Both the position numbers and the translations under genes were made by a program. The notes below the pieces were generated by a model, which did not search any database, had not been told where the DNA came from, and was given only the letters and a program-made list of their open reading frames with translations. DNA of 64,000 nt from Tanytarsus gracilentus (lineage: Eukaryota; Arthropoda; Insecta; Diptera; Chironomidae), in contig JAXRKN010000038.1 of assembly GCA_038502055.1 (NCBI GenBank), positions 2,480,001 to 2,544,000 on the forward strand, in the 5' to 3' direction. Numbering within the stretch: the stretch's first letter is position 1; every line of letters begins with the position of its first letter. Below are positions 34,401 through 48,938 of the stretch, in pieces.

Positions 34401-37400
34401 CCGCCCACCGCTGAATTTTATTTTCAGTTCTCGAGTGATCTATTCGAAATGTTTCTCATAAAGCTTTAATTAAACTTGAATAATTTAAGCAGTTGTCGTT
34501 TCCTCCCCGAGATATTTCATGTGAGCTGTTTCTGGTTTTTGCTACCAAGTGAATGAAAAAAACAATCGAGACCAACAAAGAAAATTAATTTGCAAAATTA
34601 AAGTAAATTTGCCTCGAAGCGCAAACGAACATACAAGCTATTTAAAGGCGATAGATAAGGCCGAGTCTCTCTCTTTTTTTTTGCGAGAAATCTCGCCATA
34701 AAAATCTCCTTGTATCTGCATTAATTCTTTTTAATTAACTACAATTAAGCATTGAGAATGCTAGAGAGATCTCACCACATCAATATTCGGACTCTGATGT
34801 TGGCTGTTGGGTGTTACATGTACTTTCAACAGAACTAATTAATTTCTTATTTCTCTCTTCACGTTGTGAGCGCGGAGGATTTATTTAAAAATGCCGAAAA
34901 ATCTCAGCAATTTCTCTTCGAGTGCAAATCATTTTGTAACAAATAAAAACGAAGCATTTATATTGTTAAAAGTGGGCACAATTAATATAAAAATTGCAGC
35001 ATGTTACGATCGTAAGGAGGGAAACGAGAAATGAAGCACACGAAAAAAAGAAGGCAGCAGGCAAAAAGAAGAGGAAGAGAAAAATTCCACTCTGGACAAT
35101 ATCAAAAATTGAAATCTACCGAAAAATGTTGGCAATTTCCAATTGCAGCAGCCGCAAATGTGCAAGCATGGTTAACATTTAAAGGCTCATAAAAAGCGGT
35201 TTTGCCCCTTTGTTTTTTTGTGCCTCTTTGTTGTTCTTCATTTGGTTGCCTTTTACACACCGAAAGAGAGTCTTTATTGGCTTATGGTGAGTCTATCTCG
35301 CTAGCTTGCTCCTTTCGGAATTTGTCAACTGCTCCAATTACCGCAATATGCTTGATATCTTGATCAGATTGATTTTTAATTGGCACACAATTTTGCATCG
35401 ATTTTCGTTTTGCGAATAGGGGCAGAAGTTTTATTTAATAATTCATAAATCATTACTCGAGTGTCCCAACCCCTCACAAATCACTCGCTCGATATAAATC
35501 TAATATGAGACCAAAAATAATGTATGTAATTGTGGAAAAATCTTGATAATCGCATTTCCTTTAGCGGTCACCATTTAACTAGGCGGCAGCATGTACATAC
35601 ACAGGCAGCAAGCATGTAAAAATTTCTTGTTAATTTTTTTACGAAGTGCGTTGAGCGCAAAAAAATCTTTCCATTTACATAAAGCCAATATTGTCGCCAC
35701 GTCTCTCAAAGCGATACAATTAGGAAGTAATAAAGACCGCCAAAACCGCCAACGAGGAGATAAACTCACCTTCCAGTATTGAGTCCATTGTTTGCCGGTA
35801 AAAAGTATTTCTCATGCGCGAGAAAAACAATTCCTCCGGTCGCTCTGGTAAGAAGTAGACAATGATTTCTTGGTGCTTGGGAATCGGCTTAACAATTTCA
35901 TAAATTGGCTCGCCCTTGACTTTCGTGCACACCATGTTTACCTGAGTATTAAATAAAAATGCATGATGATGTGATTAAGTGTCGTTTAAAAAATGATTTA
36001 ATTAGTCAACTTACTTGAGGTCCATAGTTGTCAATGACTTTTAAAAATCGAACCCAACTGCAATGTCGTGTCTTTCTGCCGTTCGACACTGAAATTTCGT
36101 CATAAAGTCCAAATCGATGTCTTATCTGTAATAAAGGAGTCGTTAATAAAAATCGAGTGTCTTTGTAAAATGTTAATTTCCCACACCACGCTGCCAAAAA
36201 AATTCAATAGTGCTCCGCTTGAAATGTTTCTATTGATATTTTTGTTTAAACAAATATGTGATAATCTTCAACTGATAGAACCATAAACCGCGCTCGATGT
36301 GAATTTTATGATGCGAAGCCAATAAAATGAAATCGATTTTTTATCATCGGTCATTGAGTTGTTTGAAGGGGTGAGCAAAAGGGGTTTTAAGTATATTTTA
36401 TGGAAATATTTTGATGATTTAAGAAAATTTAAAATCACAAAAATAAAATTTTAAAAATCAACCAGAGGTTTTTGCCCCTCTCCAGAATTTTACGCATCTC
36501 CCATAACTTTTTAACCCGCAACAAAAAAAAATCTCACAGAAATTAAAATTCAGAGATCCACAAAAGCCACAAGAGTTAAGAAAAAGAACATTTTTCACAT
36601 GACGATCATAAATGATTTTATTGGTTCGTTTCGAAATTATTGTTTCAGGTTCACAAAAGACTCTCTTGTACCCTATGTGATGTGAGTGAATACTTTATTA
36701 ATCAGTAAAGCGATAAAACATTATGGTACATTTACTCAAAATATTTTTAACGATTAAACGGTCTACGAATGAAACAATCGAAGCATAAATCTCACAAATC
36801 AATAAAAATCTGTATGGTTGATGTTTCAGACTCCAATAAAGAGCCACTCCAAGTTGTTGTTGTCGTAAATTAGAAGGAAACTGACCATAAGCGTATCGTT
36901 TATATAACGATAAAAGATTGACACGAATTTATTTTTCTTTCTCTTAAAATGTTGCTTTGCAACGATGTCATTGGCTTCGGGCGTCAAGTTCTTGCCATCA
37001 ACAAAAAACTCATAATTGCCAATGACCAGTATTGTTTTCTCTTCTTCTTCTTTTTCTCCTTCAACTATTTCCTCCGTTCTCAACGTCTCGACACATCGGT
37101 ATAATTATAAAATAGAAGTTTAGATGATGGCAAGTCATTTATTGAGGCATATATTGAATTAACTATCATTGTTACTCCAAGATAATTGCTTAATATCATC
37201 CTCAACTCAATGTGACTCTCTCGGCAATAAATCTCAAAAATGCCATAAATACTTTTTATACACACGGACACTCTTCATAGCATTTTATGAGATGTGAGTC
37301 TAAGAGAATCTAATTAAAGTTAATGAATTGTAAAAGGTGAGTGGGAAAAAAGATGAAAATTCGATGCTCGCCTCATTGAAACAGAAAATTATATGAAATT

Positions 37401-40400
37401 TTTGAATTTTTTATTAAAGAAAATCGACGTTGAATAATTTTTGAAAATTTTAACTTTTTTAAACTTGGAAATTTTTTTATTAAATTTTCATTGTGTAACG
37501 GAAATTCAAAAAATTTAGTATCGTTAAAATTTTTTCACATAATAATTTGCAATTGTGCTTACAATGTAAGCACAGATAACTTTCATTCCAATCACTCGAC
37601 ATATTGTCATGTCCAATAATTGAAGATGAAATTCTCCTCCAGCAGATTGATGATTCTCGTGATTATGAGCAAATTGAACTAGAATGTCGTCAGTGAGCTT
37701 AAAGGCGCGAGCGAAAGAGACATTTAATGTGAAACTATTTTCATATCAAATCGCTGAATGTAATTAACAACATTTTTTCTCTTCATTTCGCAATGTCAAA
37801 CGCTTTAACTTTGTATCAATCGCTGTTGCCGCTGTGCTACCTGTTGCATGTGCTCTGATGAATAACGAGTTGTTATTAAAATGATAGTGTGAAATTTAAC
37901 ACGGCTGTTGTCGAAGTGGTTGATGAATAAGGAAATTCTCCTTCAACTTAAATACTCTCTTTCCACAAGTTACGAATGTATTTTTCTTTATATAGGCGGC
38001 AAAGAGATATTTATGAAGTCTATTAATGAGGAAATTCGATGCGCTGTTATCAGCATCGACATCGCTCTCTATGGTTGTCTTACATCTCTAAAGAACGCAA
38101 AATTGCTGTGCATCGTATGAGTTTTTGTAGCGTGTAGAATTGGATTGAAGGAAGCAAAAAAAGAATGAGAAAAAGTAACGGAAGATTTTTTTGAGTTTTT
38201 TTTTGATGGACCTCTAAAAAGGAAAATCGAATTCACATGATTTTGTATTGTTTTTTATGGGATCGTTTAAAAATTAAGTTTTATTGGTGGAAAGTGAAAT
38301 TTTATTTAATAAAATTTAATACGTTAAAATTTAATTTTTTAAATTGTGTTCATAACATTTTAATTTAATTCTAAAACCTGATAAAATTCAAAGTTTCATC
38401 ACTTTATAACTCTCTTCCTCTGCTTCCTTTCGCCAAATCACCTTCACAAAAAAGAGACATTCTCATTCGACTTGAATCTCATATAAAAGCAATGCTATTG
38501 AAGGCATCATCAGAATTCGGATTCCGATATATTTTATGACTCATGAATATATTCCATAATGCTCAGTCATTGTTTTCAAATTGACTCTCTCACTCGCTTC
38601 GATTTCGACTTTTTAAAATTTCCCGTTTCACTACCTTCTGGCACATCATGATCGTTTATATTATGAGAGAATAAAAAAAAGAAGAGCATCAACGACAATT
38701 CTATGAATCATTTCGAAAATTGATAGCATTTCATAAGCGAGTATATAGGAAAAGAGAAATAAAAGCTAATGAATAAAAGATGATGAGCTTTTATGTGATG
38801 ATTCGATTTTGATCGATGTTTACGAGATATTGACGAAACGCATAATATGAAGAGAAACAAAGAAGAAGATCATGTTATAGTTTTTTTTGTGTTGCTCGCT
38901 ATTCACATTGATTTCGTACGTGATTTTCAAACACAAAAAGGAACTGAGGAAATAACGGGATTAGAAATTTTCGAAACTTTTTATTTATAGCAACTGAATT
39001 TTTTCTCATTTTCACTTTTCAATGCTTGTAAATTGTCAATTAGGAAGAGAAAATTTTACTTTTTTTTCTAAAAAAAATTAAGACTGCAGTCATCACGATT
39101 TCTTCTTTTCGCCGCTGTCGAGTGCGGTGAAAAATATAAGCAGTAAGTCCTGCGATTCACGAATGAAACGATCACGTAGCATCTCTCGCTTGTCATGTTC
39201 GTTGTCTGTCAATTGTTTTGCAATGTAAATAACAAAAAATGAGATGATAAACGAGACAGTCGTCACCTCCAGCACTTACTTCCAGTATATTACCGACTCA
39301 ATGACAAAACAATATTTTTCTCTTTTAATTAATTGTTTATAAAACCGCGGCTATTCTTTTTACTTTTATTTCTGTGCGAATTATGATGTTGAGAGAGAAA
39401 AAATGTATTTTTTGCGTGCTGTGTTTGCTTGTTAACCAAAGTGAAACAACTACCTGTTTTCATTGTCTCGATTAGCACCTTATCCTTCCATTTTTAATGA
39501 GATTTCTATTGTGTTATCTGGTTAAAGGCTGAATGACGGGAGCAAAATAGAGCATGCTCGTTGTGCGAGACCATGAAATTAATCAGAATGCAATAAAGAA
39601 GGAAAAAAGTTGATTTGAAGCAGTCAGAGGGAGGTAGAGAATTTAGTTTAGATTTTTTGCATGTTTTAAAAAAAATTGTGTTTTTTAAATGATTTTTTAT
39701 TTTCATCACATGTTTCTAAAAAATTCCTTTGACCGCACAGTAATGTGTTTTAGAACTGGATCTATTATACTGTGATGCAATCAAAAAATGCTGTAGCTAT
39801 TAGCCAGTGCACATTTTCAGTCGTATATAATTATCAGCCAGCTGAAATTGCTAAAGTTTTTCATTTTTCACACAACATCGCAACATGAAAGGATCTTGCA
39901 CCTTTTCCTGTTTCCGCTTTAATGTCCATCATCATCAATTATCGATGGCGACATGCGAAGTAAACCACGACTATCATTAATCAAAATCTAGAGAAAATCT
40001 TGCCTCTAATTGATTTCCATACGTTGCCTTAGCCGAGGATCATTAGCAATTGTAGCAAAGTCTACATTTAGGAGATAATTATCTAAGAGCAATGTATTAA
40101 ATGTTCCACGGTTAATTTTTTTTATTATGTGCTGTGAACAGCAAAAAAAAGTATATTAATTTTGGTATATTTAATTAGTTAACATTGTGGTGCTATTTAT
40201 GATACCCAATTACAAGCCTTTCAAGCACTTGTCTGCAAAATTCATTTAAAGTCGACGCAAACACGTTGCTCTGTTGTTCAAACTGACGTCTATTGATTAA
40301 AATTGCAAATAATTCAAGCTTGTAACATTACTCATAAAGCACTTGCATGTCGAGTTCGCGCACTAACTCTTGTTTGAGATCTACAATCTAACTATTGCAT

Positions 40401-43093
40401 TTTTTCAGCTCTAATGAACAATATTGTACGAATGGCTATGATCGCGTTTTAATAATTTCCAATAAAAAAAATTTACATTAAACATTTTCTTTTTTAATGC
40501 AAATTTCTCATTAAGATTTACGAGTTTCCTGCTCAGATTAATTTGCTCTTTTTTGTTCGCGCTCAACAATGAAATTTTTATTGAAAATTGCATATAAAGA
40601 ACTTTTTATTGCTTTCCGAACAATATTAGGAAAAGTAAAAGGCAAATTTGAAATTTATGAACAAATTGTATGTTAATTGATTAAGATATAAATATGCAAA
40701 TTAGTTGCTCGCATATTTGACTTTAAACGACCTGTTGTTAAATAGATGAATGTCTTTTTGGTCAAAGATTTGACGAAACGGTGCGGTTAACGTACAAGAC
40801 ATCACATTAATCTCTCAAATTTCAAACCGCGTGACATGTTTTCTGTTCTCTATTACATACGTCGCATGACATTATCATTATTCCAAATTTTTTGTCCCCC
40901 TTCGCTCTTATTTGAGCGAGTAGATTAACATCAAAAGGTGTCACAGATTATCGAAATATAAAAAAAATAAAAATTTTTAAGGTTCGAATCCTGACAAAAA
41001 AAAATGAGCAAAATCATTAAAAAAATTATTAACCTTTAATTATTGTCTTAAGACATTTAATATTTTAATGAACCACTAATAATTTTTAGCAAAGTGTGTT
41101 TATGACCTTCTCGCATGCATTGCAAGAAATCGATCTATGAATTTATATTTTTTTAATCGCACGGTATGTATCATAAACTGCTCGATTGATCGAATTGATT
41201 TGTCTCATATGCACGAGAGAGAGGGAATTATTATTAGTTGGACAAAATGATATGCAAAGAGTCGATTAGAAACACTTGTTAATTTTTTATCGCTTCCTAC
41301 GTGACTATCGAGTGTGTTCTCGATGGATTGTTAAGCCTTTGGGGAGTGAGAATTATTATCGACATAAACCAACAATAAATTAAATGATGGAGGGATTAAT
41401 CAAGTATCAAACGGTGGTAGCATGCCTCAGAGGCCGACTCTATTGCTGGTTTATTTGACCGGATTAAAGTTTTTATATTAATTATTCGTGAGGCTTAGAT
41501 AGCCTGCGTTGATATTCAATTTGAGATCATCGGCAACTGACTCCTCGGAGCGAACAAAAAAAATCAATACATCTGCTCTTGTTTATTGTTGGCTGCTTAG
41601 AAAATTGAGCATAGAGAGAAGAATAAAAGCAGATTAATTAATTAAGCGAGTTGCTACTGGTATTCTCTCATCTCCCTCTCTGCATATTGCCTCCTCTTAA
41701 TGACTTTAAATTGATTGAACTTAATAAATAAGGTATGAATTAGCCGCTAAGCCATGGCAATTTAAAACCATTTGTATCAAAAGTTGTAATCAACAATAAC
41801 TAATGCGGCCGTTGAAACTCGAATACTGGCGCTATGCCTCGACAAATCTGACAAATTTATTCCTAATGTGGTGTGTGCGCATGAATTTTTAACCATGCTT
41901 TCTCGAGCCCGTAATGAGCGATTTGTATAATTGAAAAATGGCGGAGATGACCATTTATTATCAATTACACATTACAGAGTTAGTGTCGCGGAACTTTTTT
42001 TCTCTCCTTAATGGCCCACTCGAATGGTACACACGGTGCTGGCAATTAATAAACAAGTTTAGTTTTATTTACTTTTTGTGTGTAATGCGAATTTAATTAC
42101 AGTGCTGCAAAATCTCACGTGAATCTCAAAATAAAAAATCCGTGCACTATTTTTAATGGGTGAATTTGCAAACACTCGGCAGCATTTTATGCTCTCTCGT
42201 GACTACTCAACGACTTATAATTTTCTATCAATTAAGCTCTTAATTTAATTAACTTCTAAAGCTCGCAGCTTTTCACTCCTATGCACATTCAGATGTTGAT
42301 TAACGAATGAAAATTATGCAAACATTTATTGAAAACTATCATCAACACTCACTCGAGCACACAACATTTACATTTTAAAAAAACTGCAACGAAAAGTGAG
42401 GTGCAAGGTTGAAATAATTTAAATCTCACGTGTTATTTGGAGCAGGACTAAAGTTGCTTTTAAAAAGTTCACACACTTTCAATTTCTCTCTTGATTTCAT
42501 GATTATGAGTCCTTATTCACATTTATGCGGCTTTGCGGTTAATTGTTGGCATTATTTTCACATCGAGCCAACGTTCCCATGAACACCGAAGTCATTATCA
42601 TTTTACAAACATCTTAAAGAAAGTCAGTCAAGGGTGGAGAGTTCTTTAAGGGACGGTAAGAGAACTTGAAGACGGTTAGAAGACGTTACTCGATCTTCAG
42701 TTCCCATAACGTTGTCATGGGAGGATGATTGCCGTTGAGAATAAAAATTAAAATAATAAATTATGCACCTTACAAGCATGCACAGCCCTTCCACAATGAC
42801 CCCTATACTCATCAGCCCTCTTCTAACGACCGACTTTAACGGACAAGTGCAAATTTTTCACTTGCTGCACGAATAAAGAAATAAATATAAAAATTACTCA
42901 CATCATGTTCATCGAGATATGAATGGATTTCCAGTTTATCAATGCGCACCGTGCCTTGAAATGGATAAAACACAGAATTCTGTGGAATGCGAACTGAGGA
43001 GAAGACTGATGCAACTTGTTCCCGTGATTTTTTGCCACCGGGTGCCGTCAGAACAAGTGAAAATTCTTGTGGTATAAGAACTTGCGTTTCCAT
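19229..43093 (-). CDS. PRDM-type PR/SET and C2H2 zinc-finger protein, minus-strand copy
   Basis: Nine exons join in phase to 470 residues plus TAA: 43093-42902, 36125-36015, 35941-35770, 33356-33075, 32447-32349, 32279-32209, 26962-26797, 19951-19868 and 19464-19229. Residues about 7-158 are a PR/SET-like domain (IPQNSVFYPFQGTVRID, HCSWVRFLKV, YEIVKPIPKHQEIIVYFLPE). A Ser-rich linker follows, then six C2H2 fingers from Cys231 to about residue 395, mostly with TGEKPH-type linkers, and a C-terminal CVRC...CQKC motif with an acidic tail. PRDM proteins are nuclear regulators that bind DNA through their fingers and modify or recruit modifiers of chromatin. The His-Cys of true SET methyltransferases is not seen, so enzyme activity is uncertain. 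The layout of a PR domain followed by six fingers resembles PRDM14, but I cannot place the subfamily. Introns of 6.8, 5.2 and 6.8 kb make it far larger than its sister. Confidence 0.9.
19952..26796 (-). other. Large intron of the minus-strand PRDM gene (between fingers 5 and 6)
   Basis: This is 6.8 kb of AT-rich non-coding sequence. It contains the GA microsatellite at 22388-22441. I found no nested gene or recognisable mobile element. Short ORFs here lack domains, splice context and start-site signals. Conserved enhancers could be present but cannot be judged from one sequence. Confidence 0.6.
22388..22441. repeat. (GA)n microsatellite
   Basis: A perfect AG/GA dinucleotide run of 54 bp lies inside a PRDM intron. 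GA-rich runs are also bound by GAGA-type factors in flies, so a regulatory role is possible but not shown. Confidence 0.97.
26963..32208 (-). other. Large intron of the minus-strand PRDM gene (between fingers 3 and 4)
   Basis: This is 5.2 kb without a supported exon of the host gene. The longest ORF is on the opposite strand at 30231-30662 (143 codons, basic, no known domain) and is probably fortuitous. The rest is AT-rich, with GA- and TC-rich patches. Confidence 0.55.
33357..35769 (-). other. Intron separating the PR domain from the zinc-finger half
   Basis: This is a 2.4-kb phase-1 intron. The matching intron of the plus-strand copy is 276 bp (59631-59906). Nothing recognisable is seen inside. 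Confidence 0.7.
36126..42901 (-). other. First intron of the minus-strand PRDM gene
   Basis: This is 6.8 kb between the first and second coding exons (donor GAT|GTGAGT at 42901, acceptor TTACAG at 36126). It is AT-rich and non-coding, with no nested gene supported. First introns of developmental regulators often hold enhancers, but nothing here can be identified as such by eye. Confidence 0.65.
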
Positions 43094-44163
43094 CGCGGGG
43101 ACACAATCGACAAGAAATCACAAATCAATAAATCGTTTATAGAATTTCAATTAAAATGAGAAGAGGAAAAAAGTTAACTTGTCGCGATGCTTATGAAATG
43201 CGTTAAATATGGCCGATTCGGATTATAATCTATCGACAGGTATGGCTCTTTCATCTGACATATATGCACAGTGATAATTCACTTGTAAAACTTTTCTACG
43301 CTCGATAAATATTTATGATGAAAATGTTGTTCGTGATTGAATATAAAAAATAAAATGTCTTTAAGATGCTGCTGCGTCCATATTAAATCATTCACTTCAC
43401 TGATGATGCAATGGTTATTTATAAGACAGACACTCATCAATAATGCAAGTCACAAATGATTGATTGTAAATTAATACATTTTAATCAACACGCGGTTTTT
43501 CTTCATGAGACCGGCGAAGAAAAAAATCAATTCGTTTTTTGTTTTAGGGGATGACCCGATTGGCTTAGCGATCAGACATCAACTGGTCGATGAAATTCTG
43601 TTGAGATCCATCATGACCTTCTAAGTCGCACTAGCACGCAAAATTATATCACTACTGTTTTTCTTTCTCTCTCTCAACCACCAGCTCAGCTCGAATTATT
43701 CAGAGAAACAGCAAAAAACGACATGAAAAAAAAAATAAATTTTATAAAATTGACTTTTTTGCGCGCGACTTATTCCTTGCTTCAAATCGAAATACGTGGA
43801 GAAAAATTTTATATTTCTTAGTTCGAGAGACACAAGTGTAGAGAGTATCGGGGAATCGAATTGATCATAGCAGGTATTCTTTTGTGTAATTAATAACGAA
43901 TACAGAAGCAGTGTGTGTGTGCCGAGTATATTTACACAAAAGAAACAGCTCCGCCTCTTTCTATTCGTACTCGAGCGAAGACGAAAGAAAAATGAATGAA
44001 GTTAAGATCAAATTTGATCTTGAGTCTCTTTTAAAGTCATTGAGAGAGCGAGAGAGCTTATGATTGCTCTCGTAAAAGAAAATTTGAGAGATTAATGGAA
44101 TTTTGACTGTTTTGTGGATGAAAAATAAAATTTAATGTTTTTTAAAAAATAAAAATTTAACAA

Positions 44164-44255
44164 TTTTTGAGTTTTAAAAATTATTGAAAAAATTAATTTT
44201 TTTAAAAATTTTTAAAAATATTTTTATTTTTTATAAAAAAATCCAAACTCAAAAA
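44164..44255. repeat. AT-rich inverted repeat
   Basis: TTTTGAGTTT near 44165 is matched by its reverse complement AAACTCAAAA at 44245-44254. The loop is nearly pure A and T. It is low-complexity sequence able to form a hairpin; function unknown. Confidence 0.4.
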
Positions 44256-47200
44256 CTAAAATTTTTTATTAATTTAGTTTTTAAAATTTTAATTTCAAAA
44301 AATAAATTTTATTTTAAAAGCCTTCATTAGAACATTACAAACTATCTTTAGAATTTTCCATATTGCAAATCGCGTTTCCCATGCATTCATTGAAGTCTTT
44401 TGTCTTTTGCATGGCAAGATTTTCACGAGACTCTCACTCCCTCATTTATCTCGCCATTGCCATCAGTAAATGTGCGCGATATTGTCAACTCACGATACTA
44501 TACAAAATGCTGTGTAATTAAATTCAATTAAAAAGCATTTATATGGATGGCAAGAAAAGAAAAAAATGGGGAAGGAAAGAGAGACAAAATGTGCATATAT
44601 GTAGCAGAAAGGAGAGAAGGAGGAAAATTATTGTCTGTTGCGATGCCGTAAATTTTATTTTTGTCAATTAAATAAAGATATTTAAATTTCAATTTATATT
44701 CCGACTTCTCATGCAATTTCCATCTCCCATGAGCTCTTGAGTTTCGCTTTTTTCTGTTTCGTACTGAAATAGACTCATCGGGTGGTGTATCAATAACTAT
44801 ATGTGTAGGTAAATGAACAAGTAAATGCTAGAATGCAAAGCGAAGATGAAATTTCGATTATGATTGGCTGATTGGCAAAAAAACAATTGTTTCTCAATAA
44901 TTTCTTTCGCATGTATGAGAAAATGAAAAAATACAAAAGAAAAAGAGAAACACATAAAAAGCAAACCAATTGACTCGGTCATGGTAAATTTAATAACCAA
45001 ATGAATGCTTTACTGTTGATTTATGTCGTCTCATTTCTGCCTTCAAAATTGATAATGAAGCGTTACACTTAATTTATAGCAATTTTGGTGTGCTGTTAAA
45101 TGATCTTAATTGATTCTGCACACACAAAAAATCCAACCCGCGACATGTATAATAACGGCAAAAATGATTAACGTGTGGCAAATTGGTTCATAAATTAATT
45201 TTTTATCTTAAGATTATCTAAAAAAGTCATCAATAAATTTTCTCTCTCAATTGTTAGTTCATCAAAAAAAATTCTCAATGAACCGGAAATTTTGTATAAC
45301 TACTTAATTATACTTTGATTATCAAGTGCCTGCTTCAACAGTCAATAATTCATTTATACATTTTTGTTATGTAAGTTTGCACGTTTGTGATTTACCCTTG
45401 AACTTTTAAATTGTTTAATCTTCTTAAAGTTTTCTTTTTTTAACCAACAAAAAATAAAATATAAATTTTTTTAATCGCATTTTGATTCATTTTTATCAAA
45501 ATCACTCTAATATAATAAGAAATTCTAATTTAAGATCATGCATTTCATTCAATAAAATTTTCTCATAGAGAATTTCACAGCAATTTCTTTAATTTGGATA
45601 GTAATTAATTTTGATAAAGATTTCAAATTTAGATAACGAACAATTTTTGAATGGAATTTAATAATCACATACGTAGCCTGAGTTGAAGCAATTTATAATC
45701 GCGTCAAATCTAAATTAAATGCAAAGAGATTTGTGCGAGAGATCAGTAGTGTATATACCTGTTGTGCTTGAACTCCTTATTTGCCCTGAGGTTAGAAACA
45801 GCAACAGCAGCCGAAAAAAAATAAATTGGAAAAAGGAGAGATGGTCAATTTACGAAAAAAAGCGTGATATATTATGATTATTGTAATGTAATTATTATTT
45901 CTTTCTTGGCTCCTACAAAACATGTCCTTAAGCGTTTCCTTTTCAAAGCAATCTCGCTCCCTCTCTTCGTTGGCAGAGATTTCTTCTGTGAAGATTTAAT
46001 CATGGGTTTTCAAATGGAATGTGTGCATGAGGATTGCAACAATTTTACAATCTTTAACTTTCCTCTCTTTTACTTAAACGCCCTCCGGATGCTTCGTCAT
46101 CAGCAGCAGCTACAGTCCCTTGAAACAAAATAATTCATCCAAAAAAAATTAAAGATTCTACTTTCGCTTTCTAATTGACCACAGAAATGAATTGCGTCAT
46201 TGATTAAGGTCATATTGGCGACGCTAATTTGAATATTCTTGCAGCCTTTTACCCTCTTCTTCATTAAAAACCGCAATCAAATCAGCAGCGAAGGAGTTAA
46301 AAAACAGTAGCCAGTAATCAATTTTTGCAGCATTTATAAGCTTGTATAATTTATGTCCTGGTAGTACGCACAAAAGAGTGAAAAAAATTTTTACAACTTA
46401 AGTTATCTGATATAAAAAATTAAAATTTTTAAATTGTCGACACAGCTTAGAACAAAACACAACAGTCCACTCAACCAGGACTGAAAAAATTCGTATGGAC
46501 ATTCTGACGCTCGGCAGAATGAATCGTATATTGAGGTAGAGCCACAGCACACAGGATGTAATTATTATGTTTTATCTCTTTCAGCGTTTTCAGCCTCCCG
46601 CTTTTTGGATGCGTCGTCGTTGTCGAAGTCGTTTGGTGGATGCATAAGACGATGCCTTTTTAATATGCAATTGCAGCCCTTTTTTCTTCTTGATGGCAGC
46701 TCAAGACATTCCTTCGGCGAAAAATTGTGCAACTTATGCAGAAGTAAAGCTGGAATGCTTCAAATTAATGCCCTCGTCCATTGCAATACATGTGCAAGGA
46801 TGATGTTGTGTGTTACAAAGCCAATTTTAGAGGATAATTATAGCGTTACGACTGCGCAATTTAGCTTCTGACTGGATACACATTATATCAGATTTTCATT
46901 CATAAATTCTTCTCCACTTCTCTCTCTCTCGCGATCTTGTGCAGTGCACATGTACACTGATGTTTGCTACTGCAGTTGTTGAACTGGTGTGTACATTAAA
47001 AGGCATTGAAGTATTAATACATATCTCGTAAATCATCATCATGATGCTCAACGCTGAGCAGTTATTAGCTTCATTGAGGAATTTTTGCTCTTTCTGTTCA
47101 TTACAAGGAGCTTCTGTTTATCTCACTGCGTCTCTCCTTCTTATTTCTTTTTTTGCTTACGAGAGTGCAAAAAAATTTATTTGAGTTCTTTTTCAGGTAT

Positions 47201-48916
47201 TATTATCCAGCAATTTGATGGTATTCTGGTTATTAAATCACGTAGAATTATCATTAGAATTATATGACAATCGCTGCATTATTATCCCGGCGATTGGATT
47301 TAATTTTGCTGCTACTGTAGTTGGAGCATGTTGCGGCAAAGCGAATAATTTTTTACACGATCGATTTCATTATTATTATTGCAATTAGATTTTTTTATTG
47401 TTGCGCTTTAATGACTGAACATACATCCAGACATTTTATTTTAACCAAATTGACAGTTAAATTCAATTAAACTAAATTATACGGAGGTGATTCAACAATA
47501 AGGTGATTTTAAAGTTTTACTAAATTTAAATTTATGCAAATAAAAAATAAAACAAAATTTAGCATTTTTTTTCAGATACACTCCGAAAATTATAAAAAGG
47601 CGTTTTGTTTGTTTTTTTCATGGTAATTTTATTGCTTAACTTTGCTTGTTGGCGATAAAATTTATGATTTTAACAAATTGTCTATGATCTAAAAAAAGAG
47701 TTTTAAAAGGAAATTTCAAAATTATAGTAATTTCAGCTGTTGTTTATGACTTGACATGCACGTCGCGCGTTGGGGTGTTTTAGTGCCAAAGTTAACATGC
47801 AAAACAGCAAAATCACTCTGGCTAATACCAATTAGAGTCTCTGTAAATTCATACTTTAACACTCGCATTTTATTGTCTTCCACATCAATGATACAGCGAG
47901 GGGGAAAAAGATGAAAACAATGTAAAAGTCTCACATTTCAGTCTCAACATGAGATGCAGTTGTAAATTCGCATGATGACTCCTTCGACGACGAATGAATG
48001 GACGCGGACAACTTGCATAAAACCAGCTGTTGTAGAGCGCTGTGTAAATTTCTCATTTCATCTCTCTCTCTCTCCCTCTCGACATGAATTTAATGTTTTC
48101 TTAAGCACATTAAAGCTACATTATAAACTAAAAAAAGTGCAAGCGAAAAAAAATTGTGTGTTTTACAATCATCCTGTGATAATGTGCAATAAGTCATGTG
48201 AATCGCTCTTTCAAAGAGCTTATGCTATGTGTTTGCTATGGCTCGAGTCAGAATATCTCATATATCGTTTGTCATCGTCGTCTGCTGAGAGTGTAGAGAG
48301 GTAAAAGTCACGTTAAATTGCGCCAAAAGGTGTTTTCACCGGTTTTGGGGCATTAAAGTGATTCATTAAGTTTGAGGGTGTATGAAGCGCATTTTTAAAT
48401 TTATTTTTTTATGTTGAAAAATATTTAAGCACTCAATAATATTTCATTAAAGTCAACAAAAATGACAAAGAGACATTTAAATCTCCTCTTTAAAAAAAGG
48501 TTTTCGCTTAAAGATTTATTACAGCGCAGTGTTGGTAGTCTGGACATCTTTTCTTCTCTTTAAAGTGGCTTGTAATGTTTGAATCATTAAATAATGGAAA
48601 TTGGAATGAAATTCAATAAAAACGCAAATGCTAGTTTTGATCCCTCGAAGGCCTCTCTCTCACTCACTCGACTTGAATTGTGCGATAAATTATGGTTAAA
48701 AAAAATTCATCGGCGTGTGTGCAAAACGGCAAGCGCTAAGCAATACCGACTCCATAGGTATCGCAAACAGATTAAAATATATCATTATCAGCTCCAAATA
48801 CACTCATTTGAATTCCACATTACGACGACGCACGCGGACATCTCACAACAGTGATGTGACAGCCATAAATCTTTAATTTATTCCACATCGGCGATTATGT
48901 TGGATGCAAAAAGCAT

Positions 48917-48938
48917 CAGTCAGTCAGTCAGTCAGTCA
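48917..48938. repeat. (CAGT)n tetranucleotide repeat
   Basis: Five and a half tandem copies of CAGT lie in the intergenic spacer. Confidence 0.9.

Noticed and set aside
40981..40992. GGTTCGAATCC, an exact tRNA B-box
   Set aside because: No A-box, cloverleaf arms or acceptor stem can be drawn around it. The upstream sequence is almost pure A and T.
43549..43630. tRNA-like A-box (TTGGCTTAGCGA) followed by GTTGAGATCC
   Set aside because: The acceptor stem does not pair and the T-arm is wrong. I cannot fold a credible tRNA.
46605..46871. ORF with CNLC and CNTC pairs resembling a zinc motif
   Set aside because: It starts with a non-ATG codon, there are no C2H2 spacings or domain, and nothing matches the PRDM Cys4 motif beyond cysteine pairs. 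Probably chance.
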